From positions 92,382-156,381 of the forward strand of contig NZ_RJNA01000003.1 of assembly GCF_003943815.1 (NCBI RefSeq): 64,000 nt of DNA. The letters are read 5' to 3'. The notes under the pieces are model-generated. The model was given only the letters and a program-made list of their open reading frames with translations, did not search any database and had not been told where the DNA came from. A program made the translations under genes and the position numbers. This DNA comes from Streptococcus cristatus. Lineage in GTDB: Bacteria > Bacillota > Bacilli > Lactobacillales > Streptococcaceae. Of this stretch, positions 35,925-45,404 are shown one piece after another (the first letter of the stretch is position 1; every line of letters begins with the position of its first letter).

Positions 35925-36716
35925 ATGTATCAAAATTTACGAAAGAAGTTGGAAGAAGCTTCTCCTTTATATTATGAGGAAGAAATCTTATGGTTGCTGG
36001 ATCATATTGGTCATCCAGAAGCGACAATCCGTGATGAGTTAGTCTTTTCGTCCTTGGCAAGGGGACTTCAGGCTGATTTGTTTTCAGTTGAACAGTTTCG
36101 TTTCTTGGCTCAAGAAGCAGTCAAAAGACAAGAACTTTTTTACGAGAGTGATAAAAATGGTCAAGCCACCTTAACACGTTCCTTCACGGCTTTGCTTTAT
36201 GCTAATCTCTTAAACTGTGATGGTAATCCAAACTCTTTGTATTATCAGGCTTTATCAGTGCAAGAAAGAACCTATTTACTAGATAAGGGGTTAAGCTACT
36301 TGTCAGTAGAAAGAGACACAAGAGGATACTCTAGGAAATACGGTTGGGTTCATGCCTTCGCTCATGGAGCAGACTTATTGACAGAAGTGGCTTGTCATCC
36401 GGACTTTCCCTCCAGTAGGATGCCAGAGGTTTTAGAGGTCATTCATCAAGTTTTTAAAAGAGTTTCAGTCCGTTTCGGAAACGATGAAGATTGGCGCTTA
36501 GCCCAGGTGCTCTATCAAGCTGTTTTAAAGGAAAAACTGTTGCAGCATGAATTCAGACTGTGGCTTCAATCACAGAATTTCCCATTGGAAAGCAACCAAG
36601 ACTTCATTGCTTTTTCCAATTTTCGTTCCTGTTTATTAGAAGTCTATGTGCAGTTGGACAGCAAAAAACAGCTCTCAGATGAGCTGAGAGCTGCTATTCA
36701 AACATTCCATTACTGA
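35925..36716 (+). CDS. DUF2785 family protein
   Basis: 263 residues, helical, soluble. The block GWVHAFAHGADLLTEVACHPDF near residue 145, of which WVHAFAHGAD is the core, is diagnostic of DUF2785, a family of unknown function. A GAAAGGACGG site precedes the start. The 3' end overlaps the convergent phosphoesterase gene by 7 bp, so no terminator separates them. Confidence 0.85.
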   Translation: MYQNLRKKLEEASPLYYEEEILWLLDHIGHPEATIRDELVFSSLARGLQADLFSVEQFRFLAQEAVKRQELFYESDKNGQATLTRSFTALLYANLLNCDGNPNSLYYQALSVQERTYLLDKGLSYLSVERDTRGYSRKYGWVHAFAHGADLLTEVACHPDFPSSRMPEVLEVIHQVFKRVSVRFGNDEDWRLAQVLYQAVLKEKLLQHEFRLWLQSQNFPLESNQDFIAFSNFRSCLLEVYVQLDSKKQLSDELRAAIQTFHY

Positions 36717-37570
36717 ACTTCAATCACCGTTAAAGCATCTCGCAGTTCATCTGCCAGATGTTTTTTCTTATAGTCTAGAAATTCGACTAAATCTTTAACA
36801 GCATTATAACGCTTGTGCAGGCGGTGCATCTGGGGAATCTGATACTGAGGAAAGTCGTTAAAAAAGTTCCAAGTCAGTTTCCATTCACGGATGTAGCCTA
36901 GAGGACGCATATGGTAGCGGACGCCTTCGATAACACGGCTTTGGTGGCGGTGATGAAGATGGCCGAAAACGACTTCTTTCACCCTGTATTTGACAAAGAG
37001 TCGATGAAAAGCTTGGCTTCCTAGGAAGGTGTTGAAGCGCTGGAAATAGGGATGGTCGTATAGAAAGTCTTGATGGGGGACAAAATGCAGAGCAACGATA
37101 ATAGGACCATCTAAAGTTGCCAGCAGTTTTTCTAACTCTTGCAGAGTCTGAGCTGTAATGCTAGGGTCGTCGAGTTGACGCTCCAATCTGCGGTCAAACC
37201 AGAAATTAGTCTTGGTTCTCAGATGTTCTTCCTTGCTTTTTTCTGGAACAAAGCTGTAGTCATACCAGCCAGAAAAGCTGACGAGCTTGGTCCGGCAGAA
37301 CTGCTGGACCTGAAAATCATAGTTTGAAATTTTTTGCTCAGAAAGTCCCAGCATATCGTGATTTCCCAGATTAAAAGAAAGGGGAATCTCTTGCTTCAAA
37401 GTTTCAAGAAAGGGCAAACTAATCTTGGTCAGATCGTTGGACAAATCTCCAGCAATGTGTAGGTGGTCAATCCCTTCCTCTTTTAAAAGATGGCGAAGAG
37501 TTTGCTGCTCAAAATCTCCAAACTGGTTGGAGTCCAGATGGAGGTCGCTCATAAATCCGATTCTTGTCAT
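36710..37570 (-). CDS. Calcineurin-like metallophosphoesterase
   Basis: 286 residues. Metal-binding motifs in order: MSDLHLD (DxH), AGDLSND (GDxxD-like), LGNHDM (GNHD), and GHLHHRH (GHxH). This is the full set for a two-metal phosphoesterase. Substrate unknown. The start follows TGCTAGACT by 6 bp on the minus strand, which may be another -10 box with no leader. The 3' ends of this gene and the DUF2785 gene overlap. Confidence 0.88.
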   Translation of the reverse strand: MTRIGFMSDLHLDSNQFGDFEQQTLRHLLKEEGIDHLHIAGDLSNDLTKISLPFLETLKQEIPLSFNLGNHDMLGLSEQKISNYDFQVQQFCRTKLVSFSGWYDYSFVPEKSKEEHLRTKTNFWFDRRLERQLDDPSITAQTLQELEKLLATLDGPIIVALHFVPHQDFLYDHPYFQRFNTFLGSQAFHRLFVKYRVKEVVFGHLHHRHQSRVIEGVRYHMRPLGYIREWKLTWNFFNDFPQYQIPQMHRLHKRYNAVKDLVEFLDYKKKHLADELRDALTVIEVQ

Positions 37571-37850
37571 GATTTTAGTCTAGCATATTTTGAAAAACTT
37601 GAAAATATTTAAGCGTCTTATGGAGGGTATCACTTCTATCTGAATCCCAAATAGATTATTAGAACCTTGTAATCCGGGATACTTCTTCCAACCCCATGTC
37701 ATTATATTACTTTTTTAACAATTCCGTAACAAGCTGCTCCCATTCTTGCCTATCTACTAAAAATTGTATAAAATGAAGGTGCTTCATTATCCGATTAGGC
37801 AAATGTCTGAAAATGTGTTATAATAAAACGATATATGAAAAGAGGTATTT
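37571..37850 (+). promoter_or_regulatory. prfB upstream region
   Basis: 280 bp without a gene. Extended -10 TGTTATAAT (37816-37824) lies 26 bp before the prfB start, with AAGAGGT as ribosome site; no good -35. Nothing else recognisable. Confidence 0.65.
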
Positions 37851-38946
37851 ATGGACATTTCAGAAATTCGTCAAAAGATTGACGCAAATCGTGAAAAATT
37901 AGCTTCTTTCAGGGGGTCTCTTTGACTTAGAAGGTCTGGAAGAAGAAATTGCCATCTTAGAAAATAAGATGACAGAACCTGACTTTTGGGATGACAATAT
38001 TGCAGCCCAGAAGACATCTCAAGAGCTCAATGAACTCAAGCAAACCTATGAGAATTTCCATCAGATGACCGAGCTTTTTGATGAATCGGAAATCTTGCTT
38101 GATTTTCTGGCTGAGGACGACTCGGTTCAGGAAGAGCTGGAAGAAAAGTTGACCGAGCTTGAGAAAATGATGACCAGCTATGAGATGACTCTCTTGCTGT
38201 CAGAGCCTTATGATAATAACAACGCCATTCTTGAAATTCACCCAGGTTCTGGTGGAACAGAGGCTCAGGATTGGGGCGATATGCTGCTGCGGATGTACAC
38301 GCGCTTTGGCAATGCCAAGGGCTTCAAAGTAGAAGTCTTGGACTATCAGGCTGGTGATGAGGCGGGTATTAAGTCAGTGACCCTATCATTTGAAGGGCCG
38401 CATGCTTATGGTCTACTCAAGTCAGAAATGGGTGTTCACCGCTTGGTTCGGATTTCGCCATTTGACTCGGCGAAACGTCGTCATACTTCCTTTACCTCAG
38501 TAGAGGTTATGCCAGAATTGGACGATACTATTGAAGTAGAAGTCCGTGATGATGACATTAAGATGGACACTTTCCGTTCGGGCGGAGCCGGCGGACAGAA
38601 CGTCAATAAAGTATCAACTGGTGTGCGATTAACCCATATTCCGACAGGAATTGTCGTCCAGTCTACCGTTGACCGGACCCAGTATGGCAACCGTGACCGA
38701 GCTATGAAAATGCTGCAGGCTAAGCTCTATCAGTTGGAGCAAGAGAAAAAAGCAGCAGAAGTCGACTCGCTCAAGGGAGATAAAAAAGAAATCTCTTGGG
38801 GCAGTCAGATTCGCTCTTACGTTTTTACTCCATACACAATGGTCAAAGACCATCGAACCAGCTATGAAGTAGCTCAGGTGGATAAGGTCATGGACGGAGA
38901 TTTAGATGGCTTTATTGATGCCTATTTAAAATGGAGACTCAACTAA
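37851..38946 (+). CDS. prfB: Peptide chain release factor 2, programmed +1 frameshift
   Basis: RF2 reads UGA and UAA. The first 24 codons (from ATG 37851) end at an in-frame TGA (37923-37925); a +1 shift joins them to the frame that runs to 38946, giving 364 residues. The shift site is the classical one: AGGGGG as internal Shine-Dalgarno, then CTT TGA C. Low RF2 slows termination at TGA and favours the shift, giving autoregulation. The stop-recognition motif SPF (in [11 protein letters not shown]) and the catalytic GGQ (GAGGQNVNK) are present. It stands before ftsE and ftsX, the usual order in Firmicutes. Confidence 0.97.
37911..37926 (+). promoter_or_regulatory. RF2 frameshift signal
   Basis: AGGGGGTCTCTTTGAC: SD-like AGGGGG, slippery CTT, stop TGA with C next. 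Programmed recoding, not a mutation. Confidence 0.96.
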
Positions 38947-39000
38947 AAACAGAGTGAAATCGCTAGATAAAAACTCTGATGAAAGGAATTGTACTAATTC

Positions 39001-39693
39001 ATGTCAATGATTGAAATGAAAGACGTTGTTAAAAAGTATGACAACGGGACAACTGCTCTACGTGGTGTATCTATACGTATCGAACCAGGTGAATTTGCCT
39101 ATATTGTAGGACCATCAGGAGCAGGTAAATCAACCTTTATTCGACTCCTCTATCGTGAAATTAAAATCGATAAAGGAAACCTTGCTGTAGCAGGTTTTAA
39201 CTTGGGAAAAATCAAGAAACGGGATATTCCAATGCTACGCCGTAGAGTCGGTGTGGTTTTCCAAGACTATAAACTACTTCCTAAAAAGACCGTTTATGAG
39301 AATATTGCCTATGCTATGGAAGTTATCGGTGAGCATCGTAGAAATATTAAGAAACGCGTCATGGAAGTTTTGGATCTGGTTGGCCTTAAGCACAAGGTCC
39401 GTTCCTTCCCTAATGAATTATCAGGGGGGGAACAGCAACGGATCGCAATTGCGCGTGCCATTGTTAACAATCCTCAGGTCTTGATTGCTGACGAGCCGAC
39501 TGGTAACTTGGACCCAGATAATTCATGGGAAATCATGAATTTGCTGGAGCGCATTAACCTGCAAGGAACTACAGTCCTGATGGCGACTCACAATAGTCAG
39601 ATTGTAAATACCCTACGTCACCGCGTCATTGCTATCGAAAATGGTCGTGTGGTGCGTGATGAGGCGGAAGGAGAATACGGATACGATGATTAG
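39001..39693 (+). CDS. ftsE: Cell-division ABC ATPase FtsE
   Basis: 230 residues. Walker A GPSGAGKST (residues 38-46), signature LSGGEQQR, Walker B VLIADEPTG. With FtsX it regulates peptidoglycan hydrolases (PcsB in streptococci) at the septum. The start chosen gives the family N-terminus MSMIEMKDVVKKYDNG, although the nearest AAAGGA is about 14 bp away, longer than ideal. The 3' end overlaps ftsX by 8 bp. Confidence 0.96.
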   Translation: MSMIEMKDVVKKYDNGTTALRGVSIRIEPGEFAYIVGPSGAGKSTFIRLLYREIKIDKGNLAVAGFNLGKIKKRDIPMLRRRVGVVFQDYKLLPKKTVYENIAYAMEVIGEHRRNIKKRVMEVLDLVGLKHKVRSFPNELSGGEQQRIAIARAIVNNPQVLIADEPTGNLDPDNSWEIMNLLERINLQGTTVLMATHNSQIVNTLRHRVIAIENGRVVRDEAEGEYGYDD

Positions 39694-40612
39694 AAGGTTT
39701 TTCCGTCATTTGATTGAATCGCTTAAGAGCCTTAAGCGGAATGGTTGGATGACAGTCGCAGCTGTGAGTTCAGTTACGATTACTCTCAGTTTAGTTGCTA
39801 TCTTTGCCTCTGTTATTTTAAATACCGCAAAGCTAGCGTCTGATATTTCAAACAACGTTCGTATTGTTGTCTATATGCGTAAAGACATCGCTGACAACAG
39901 CAAAACAATCGTTAAAGAAGGTCAGACCGTTAAAAATAATGATTACCATAAGATTTATGACGCCCTAACTTCGATGGATCATGTCTCAAAGGTTACTTAC
40001 TCAAGTAAAGAAGAACAGTATGAAAAGCTGACAGAGACAATGGGAAGTGAATGGAAGGTCTTTGAGGGGGATTCAAACCCACTTTATGATGCTTACATTG
40101 TCGATACGACAGAGCATAAATACGTAGATTCCGTTGCGGCAGAAGCCAAGAAGCTGGAAGGCGTTTCGGAAGTGCAGGATGGTGGAGCTAATACGCAAAA
40201 ACTGTTTGCCTTATCTGATTTTATCCGAGTATGGGGACTGGTAGGGGCAGGCTTGCTCATCTTTATTGCAGTCTTCCTGATTTCCAATACCATTCGGATT
40301 ACTATTATTTCACGGAGTCGTGAGATTCAGATTATGCGCTTAGTGGGTGCAAAAAATAGCTATATCCGCGGTCCCTTCCTATTTGAAGGCGCTTGGATCG
40401 GTTTGCTAGGTTCAGTTTTACCAGTAGTTTTAGTTTATTTTGGTTATAATATGGCCTATCAAACCATGAATAAAAATCTCGTTGCGCAAAATCTTTCCAT
40501 GATTGAGCCACACTTATTTGTCCCTGCTATGATTGGGGCTGTATCAGTCCTAGGAATATTTATCGGTTCACTTGGTTCATCCATTTCTATGAGACGCTTC
40601 TTGAAGATTTAA
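39686..40612 (+). CDS. ftsX: Cell-division permease FtsX
   Basis: 308 residues from MIRRFFRHLIESLKSL; the frame continues upstream but this ATG overlaps the ftsE stop as expected. One membrane span at about 22-45, a large outer loop (about 50-170, MRKDIADNS... with YDAYIVDTTEH) that in pneumococcus contacts PcsB, then three spans (about 183-205, 228-255, 280-300). Spans three and four flank the cytosolic coupling region. A terminator follows. Confidence 0.95.
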   Translation: MIRRFFRHLIESLKSLKRNGWMTVAAVSSVTITLSLVAIFASVILNTAKLASDISNNVRIVVYMRKDIADNSKTIVKEGQTVKNNDYHKIYDALTSMDHVSKVTYSSKEEQYEKLTETMGSEWKVFEGDSNPLYDAYIVDTTEHKYVDSVAAEAKKLEGVSEVQDGGANTQKLFALSDFIRVWGLVGAGLLIFIAVFLISNTIRITIISRSREIQIMRLVGAKNSYIRGPFLFEGAWIGLLGSVLPVVLVYFGYNMAYQTMNKNLVAQNLSMIEPHLFVPAMIGAVSVLGIFIGSLGSSISMRRFLKI

Positions 40613-40644
40613 TAAAAAAACAGCCTACAAGGGCTGTTCGGATT

Positions 40645-40676
40645 GAAAACAAACATCATTTGGTGTTTGTTTTTTT
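40645..40676 (+). terminator. ftsEX terminator
   Basis: AAACAAACA arm pairing with TGTTTGTTT, followed by TTTTTT; a smaller CAGCC/GGCTG hairpin lies just before it. Confidence 0.82.
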
Positions 40677-40701
40677 ATTGTATTAAAAATATAAATTACT
40701 A

Positions 40702-40899
40702 CTATCGTTTTGTTTTCGATAGGCCGAGGCTGACTATAATGAGGGTAAAAAAGAATGCAGACAAGAGGCCTTTTGTGGTACTGTTTAGAAAAGGCTTGTC
40801 AAAAACATAAAAATTATAAGCAGAAAAGCCTAATCCAAGGAGAGTTAGTATAGCTGAAATAGCCAGCAGAATTAATAAAATTTTTCTTTTATCCATCAT
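40702..40899 (-). CDS. Small two-span membrane protein
   Basis: About 65 residues from the ATG at 40899 (AAAGG upstream; an ATG three bases on or one at 40908 is also possible). Two hydrophobic segments, roughly ILLILLAISAILTLLGLGF and GLLSAFFFTLIIVSLGL, are joined by a short polar loop, with basic ends. No family recognised. It is a lone gene between ftsX and the MBL gene. Confidence 0.6.
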   Translation of the reverse strand: MMDKRKILLILLAISAILTLLGLGFSAYNFYVFDKPFLNSTTKGLLSAFFFTLIIVSLGLSKTKR

Positions 40900-41092
40900 G
40901 AAGACCATCCTTTATTTTCTATGAACTAAGTATATCATAATAAGCAAAAAGTGACATGACATGGAAGTCAGGTGGCTGAATAATCTTCTGCCCTTTTTCT
41001 AAAGACTTCTCTTTCCATTCTTATATAGAAATAGTCATTTCGGAGCTAATCAAAAATGAGGCAGTCTTGATTTCTGCCTCGTTATTAGTTTA

Positions 41093-41725
41093 TTAGAAAA
41101 ATGGATTGAAATTCTTTTCGTGACCAATCGTTGTGTCATTTCCATGGCCGGGATAGACACGATAGTCTTTGGGCAAGACAAATAACTCTTCGCGGATGCC
41201 AGCAAGGAGCTGGTCCATATTACCAGTCGGTAGATCTGTTCTGCCGATGGTCTCACGGAAGAGGGCATCACCAGTCAGGACGACTTGCTCTTCTGGGAAA
41301 ATAATGGAAACTCCTCCAATAGAATGACCAGGTGTCTGCACAGCATAGAAATGAAAGTCGTCCAGTTGGTAGTCTTGGTGATAGGCGAAAAAGTGTTCAG
41401 CAGGTCTGAGAATGACGTCTTCCAAATCTGCATGGCGGTCAAGCCCAGATAGATTATCAGTAGGAGTATAGAGCCAGCTTGCTTCGCTCTCCGCTACATA
41501 GACGGGAGGATTGGCAAAGTTATCTCGGACCTTATCCAGACTCATGATATGATCGTAATGCGTATGAGTCAGCAAAATAGCAGTGATGGGCTTAGCAATT
41601 TCTTCTAGCTTGCGTTGGATCTTCCGCCAGTCGCTGCCTGGGTCAACTACGATAACATGACGGTCATTTTCAAGGATATAAGTATTTTCAAAAGCGATGA
41701 GATTGACAATTTTGTGAACTTTCAT
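41093..41725 (-). CDS. Metallo-beta-lactamase-fold hydrolase (GloB-like)
   Basis: 210 residues. The motif THTHYDHIM is the HxHxDH zinc site; later HSIGGVSI and the terminal YPGHGNDTTIGHEK contribute further ligands. This short form is the YcbL/glyoxalase II-like group, which may hydrolyse S-lactoylglutathione or related thioesters; the substrate is uncertain because streptococci do not all make glutathione. A GAGGAAG site precedes the start. Gap 40909-41092 shows nothing. Confidence 0.9.
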   Translation of the reverse strand: MKVHKIVNLIAFENTYILENDRHVIVVDPGSDWRKIQRKLEEIAKPITAILLTHTHYDHIMSLDKVRDNFANPPVYVAESEASWLYTPTDNLSGLDRHADLEDVILRPAEHFFAYHQDYQLDDFHFYAVQTPGHSIGGVSIIFPEEQVVLTGDALFRETIGRTDLPTGNMDQLLAGIREELFVLPKDYRVYPGHGNDTTIGHEKNFNPFF

Positions 41726-41839
41726 TGGGCTTCCTCTGTGTATGTTTTCTCAATAAAGAGTGTAACAAAAAAGCAGAAATTTTGCACAAAATTTATTTTG
41801 AGGCTCAGCTTATTTTCAGATGTATCAGGCTGGCATTTG

Positions 41840-41848
41840 TGATATAAT
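41840..41848 (+). promoter_or_regulatory. dinG extended -10, near-leaderless
   Basis: TGATATAAT followed by nine bases and the ATG at 41858; the leader would be about 0-3 nt and no Shine-Dalgarno is present. Confidence 0.7.
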
Positions 41849-41857
41849 CATAGCAGT

Positions 41858-44302
41858 ATGGCACAATCGAACTATAAATATGCTGTCATCGACTTGGAGG
41901 CTACAAGTGCGAACAGCAATGCAAAAATTATTCAAATCGGCATTGTCATCATTGAAAACGGGGTGATTTGCCAAACGTATGAAACAGATGTGAATCCGCA
42001 TGAGGATCTGGATGAGCATATTAAACAGCTGACAGGATTGGATGATCAGCGCTTGCGTCAAGCTCCGGACTTCTCACAGGTTGCCCGTGAGGTTTATGAG
42101 CTGATTGAGGATGCGATTTTTGTCGCCCATAATGTCAAATTTGATGCCAATCTATTGGCGGAAGCTCTCTTTTGGGAAGGCTTTGACCTGCTGACTCCAA
42201 GAATAGATACGGTGGAACTAGCTCAGGTTTTTTATCCGACTTTTGATAAATATGCTTTGGGGAATCTGTGCGAGCTTTTGGAGATTCCTCTGAAGAATGC
42301 TCATACCGCTTTGGCAGATGCTCAGGCGACAGCTCAGCTATTTCTAAAAATCCAGGAAAAGATGGCTGGACTGCCAAAGGCTTTGCTAGAGAAGGTTCTG
42401 GAATTTTCCGATAGTCTCATCTATGAGTCACGGCTAGCGATCGAAGAGATTTTTCAGTCGATGCCAGAGGATTCTGGTCAGGATTTGCAGGAGACGCATG
42501 GCATCTTTTTGAAAAGGCCGAAAATCTTGCCGCCTGAGAAGAAACTTTCACAGGACTTTCTGACCAACCTTTATCTGCTGGGGCTGGACGAGCGCCCTGA
42601 CCAGCTGAGATTTGCGCAATATGTGACTGAGGCGCTTAGTCAGACTGCCGCTAGCTTTTTGGAGGCCCAGACAGGACTTGGCAAGACCTTTGGCTATTTT
42701 TTGCCCATTTTGGCTCATGGTAGGGAAAGAGTCTTGGTAACCGTTCCGACGAAGATTTTACAGGATCAGCTGATGCAAAAGGAAGGCCGACTCTTAGAGG
42801 AAGTCTTTCATATCTCCTTTCATAATCTCAAAAGTCCCGAAAATTATCTGAAATTAGATCATTTTTATCAAAGTCTCACGGTCTTGGATGATAATCGCCT
42901 TGTTAATCGTTGCAAAATGCAGCTTTTGGTTTGGCTGACAGAGACCGAGACGGGTGATTTAAATGAAATCGGCCAAGCTTATCGTTTTGAGTCTTATTTT
43001 AGCCAGATACGCCATGATGGGAAATTAAGTAAGCATTCGTTCTTTTATGAAGAGGATTTTTGGCGACTGGGGCAGGTCAAGGCAGCTAGCAGTCGTGTCG
43101 TGATTACCAATCATGCTTATCTTTTGACGCGCCTTGAAGATGACCAGTCTTTGCTGGACAATCGGATGCTGGTGGTGGACGAGGCTCAGAAAATGTTTTT
43201 TGCCTTGGAAAGTTTTTCGCAGGCCAGTATCAATTTGACCAAGCAATTGCAAACTATCAGCCAAGCTATGCAGACAGAAAAACGGATTTTACAAGAAAGA
43301 CTCTTGCAAAGCATCCAATTTGAACTGGCAGATGCTGCTGAAAAGCAGCGGGGTAAGACCAGTGAATTGGATTCCAAGAAGATAGCCAAGCTGCGTCAGG
43401 ATGTGTCTGAGCTGGATGAGAGCTTATTGCCAGAGCTCAGGGAATTGTTTTCAACCAAGTACCAATACTACTGGCTAACGGAAGAACAATTTGCAGATCA
43501 TCGTGTGACAAGGCTTCATGCTGGGCGCTCAGAACTCATGAGATTTAAAGATTTCCTGTCTGAGACAGTTAAGGTTATCTTAGTCTCCTCTACTTTGGAG
43601 ATTAGTTCCAAGGTGAATTTACCTCAGTTACTAGGTTTTGAGGATTATCATTTTTATAAACTTCCTCAGCAAAAGAAGCCCCTGCAGAAACTTTTTTTAG
43701 ATCTAGATTTTCCAGATGTGGTGGAGTTATCAACGCAGGAATACGCTGAGAGGATTGTTGCAAGCTTAGAGAGTTTAGCTCCACTGGATCTGCCGATGGT
43801 GGTTCTCTTTACCTCCAAGGATTTATTGCTGGCCACTTCAGACCAGCTGACCATGCCGCATTTGGCCCAGTATAAGAACGGCGAGCCAGCCAATATCAAG
43901 CGACGTTTTGACAAGGGAGAGGCACCCATCTTGCTAGGAGCAGGCAGTTTCTGGGAAGGAGCGGATTTGGCTCAGCAAGAGCAAATCATTCAGCTCATCA
44001 CGCGTATTCCTTTTGATAATCCCAAAGATTTCTTTGTTCAAAAAATCAATCATCATCTGAAGGCAGAAGGCAAAAATCCTTTTTACGATTATCAGTTGCC
44101 GTCAGCTATTTTACGATTGAAGCAGGCTATGGGGCGAACCCGTCGCAATGAACGTCAGAAGTCGGCGGTTATTCTTCTAGACAAGCGTATTTCAACCAAG
44201 CGCTACGGTCGGCAAATCCAGCAAAATCTAAACCAGCTGGCATCTCTAGAAATGCTGTCGCAGCGGGATATTGTAAAGAAATTAAAAGAATTTTTCGACT
44301 AA
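41858..44302 (+). CDS. dinG: Bifunctional DnaQ-type exonuclease / DinG-type helicase
   Basis: 814 residues. N-terminal DEDDh 3'-5' exonuclease (about 8-170): VIDLEATSAN (Asp and Glu), FVAHNVKFDAN, HTALADAQ. C-terminal superfamily 2 helicase of the XPD/DinG type: Walker A-like AQTGLGKTFGY (near residue 270), DEAQ at VVDEAQKM, and motif VI QAMGRTRRNE. Gram-positive DinG carries this exonuclease fusion and lacks the iron-sulfur cysteines. Role: DNA repair or R-loop clearance. Start codon lies just after the -10 box. Confidence 0.94.
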   Translation: MAQSNYKYAVIDLEATSANSNAKIIQIGIVIIENGVICQTYETDVNPHEDLDEHIKQLTGLDDQRLRQAPDFSQVAREVYELIEDAIFVAHNVKFDANLLAEALFWEGFDLLTPRIDTVELAQVFYPTFDKYALGNLCELLEIPLKNAHTALADAQATAQLFLKIQEKMAGLPKALLEKVLEFSDSLIYESRLAIEEIFQSMPEDSGQDLQETHGIFLKRPKILPPEKKLSQDFLTNLYLLGLDERPDQLRFAQYVTEALSQTAASFLEAQTGLGKTFGYFLPILAHGRERVLVTVPTKILQDQLMQKEGRLLEEVFHISFHNLKSPENYLKLDHFYQSLTVLDDNRLVNRCKMQLLVWLTETETGDLNEIGQAYRFESYFSQIRHDGKLSKHSFFYEEDFWRLGQVKAASSRVVITNHAYLLTRLEDDQSLLDNRMLVVDEAQKMFFALESFSQASINLTKQLQTISQAMQTEKRILQERLLQSIQFELADAAEKQRGKTSELDSKKIAKLRQDVSELDESLLPELRELFSTKYQYYWLTEEQFADHRVTRLHAGRSELMRFKDFLSETVKVILVSSTLEISSKVNLPQLLGFEDYHFYKLPQQKKPLQKLFLDLDFPDVVELSTQEYAERIVASLESLAPLDLPMVVLFTSKDLLLATSDQLTMPHLAQYKNGEPANIKRRFDKGEAPILLGAGSFWEGADLAQQEQIIQLITRIPFDNPKDFFVQKINHHLKAEGKNPFYDYQLPSAILRLKQAMGRTRRNERQKSAVILLDKRISTKRYGRQIQQNLNQLASLEMLSQRDIVKKLKEFFD

Positions 44303-44310
44303 AACTGCTT

Positions 44311-44342
44311 GAAAACAGTCAATTTTATCTGGCTGTTTTTCT
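44311..44342 (+). terminator. dinG terminator
   Basis: AAAACAG arm pairing with CTGTTTT, plus C-G pair inside, followed by TTTTTC. Confidence 0.75.
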
Positions 44343-44417
44343 AAATGATTGCAAATTTTCTCGGCTACTGATGCCAAAAATCTGCTATAATGAAAAGACT
44401 AGGAAGAAGGTTGTGAC

Positions 44418-45392
44418 ATGAAAAAGAATCTACTAGGAATTGTTCTATCGTTTGCGATAGCGGCTGTTTCCATTTGTTTAGGAAATTGGTTTCCGCTGAT
44501 TGGATCCAGTGTGTTTGCCATCGTTTTAGGAATTTTGCTCAGTAATTTATGGAAACTTCCAGATGCTTTTCAGCCGGGCTTGACCTATGCAGGAAAGAAA
44601 CTACTTCAATATTCTATTATCTTTTTAGGATTTTCCATGTCAATCGGCAAGGTCTCTGCAACGGGCTTGTCTTCTTTGAAGATTAGTATTTTGACTATTT
44701 TGATTGCTTTCTTGGCGGCCTATGCAGCTGGAAAGTTCTTTAAGATGAGACTCGTTTTAACCATTTTGATTGGCTTTGGAACGGCAATCTGTGGTGGTTC
44801 AGCTATTGCAGCGGCTTCGCCTATTTTAGAAGCAGAAGAAGAGGAGATTGCTCTTTCCATTTCAACCATCTTCTTTTTCAATATTTTAGCTGTTTTTATC
44901 TTTCCTTTTCTGGGGCATCTCATGCAAATGTCCGATGGATATTTTGGAACTTGGGCAGGGACGGCCATCAATGATACTTCGTCAGTCGTTGCGGCAGGTT
45001 ATACTTATAGTCAGGCGGCGGGAGATCTGGCAACCATTGTCAAACTAAGTCGAGCCTTGATGATTGTACCCGCCTGTCTCATCTTTGCAGGCTATCGCTA
45101 TGTCCGAGATAAGCGGTCAGCTCAAAAAGTGGACCTCAAGAAGATTTTTCCTTGGTTTATTTTGTGGTTTGTCTTGGCTTCTGTAGTGAGTAGTTTGGGA
45201 ATTTTCCCATCAAATCTAGTTCCTTACACGAAACTTTTATCCCAATGGCTGATGGCTATGGCCTTAGCCGGGATTGGAGCCAAGGTTTCATTCAAACAGT
45301 TCAGGGAGGCTGGAGCGGGACCTTTATTAACTGGAGCTTTTGCTTGGTTCTGCGTCGCAGTTTCTAGCTTGATTATCCAATATTTTTTGTAA
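44418..45392 (+). CDS. YeiH/UPF0324 family membrane transporter
   Basis: 324 residues with about ten hydrophobic spans. The blocks LSNLWKLPDAFQPGL, TAICGGSAIAAASP and INDTSSVVAAGYTYS are typical of the YeiH (putative sulfate exporter, UPF0324) family; the transported ion is not established. AGAAGG lies upstream, and the promoter has an extended -10 TGCTATAAT near 44383-44391. It ends 12 bp before rodA, which may share its transcript. Confidence 0.88.
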   Translation: MKKNLLGIVLSFAIAAVSICLGNWFPLIGSSVFAIVLGILLSNLWKLPDAFQPGLTYAGKKLLQYSIIFLGFSMSIGKVSATGLSSLKISILTILIAFLAAYAAGKFFKMRLVLTILIGFGTAICGGSAIAAASPILEAEEEEIALSISTIFFFNILAVFIFPFLGHLMQMSDGYFGTWAGTAINDTSSVVAAGYTYSQAAGDLATIVKLSRALMIVPACLIFAGYRYVRDKRSAQKVDLKKIFPWFILWFVLASVVSSLGIFPSNLVPYTKLLSQWLMAMALAGIGAKVSFKQFREAGAGPLLTGAFAWFCVAVSSLIIQYFL

Positions 45393-45404
45393 GAAAGGAA
45401 AATT

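Noticed and set aside
37923..37925. Early stop in prfB as a pseudogene
   Set aside because: AGGGGG, CTT and TGA C form the classical RF2 programmed frameshift.
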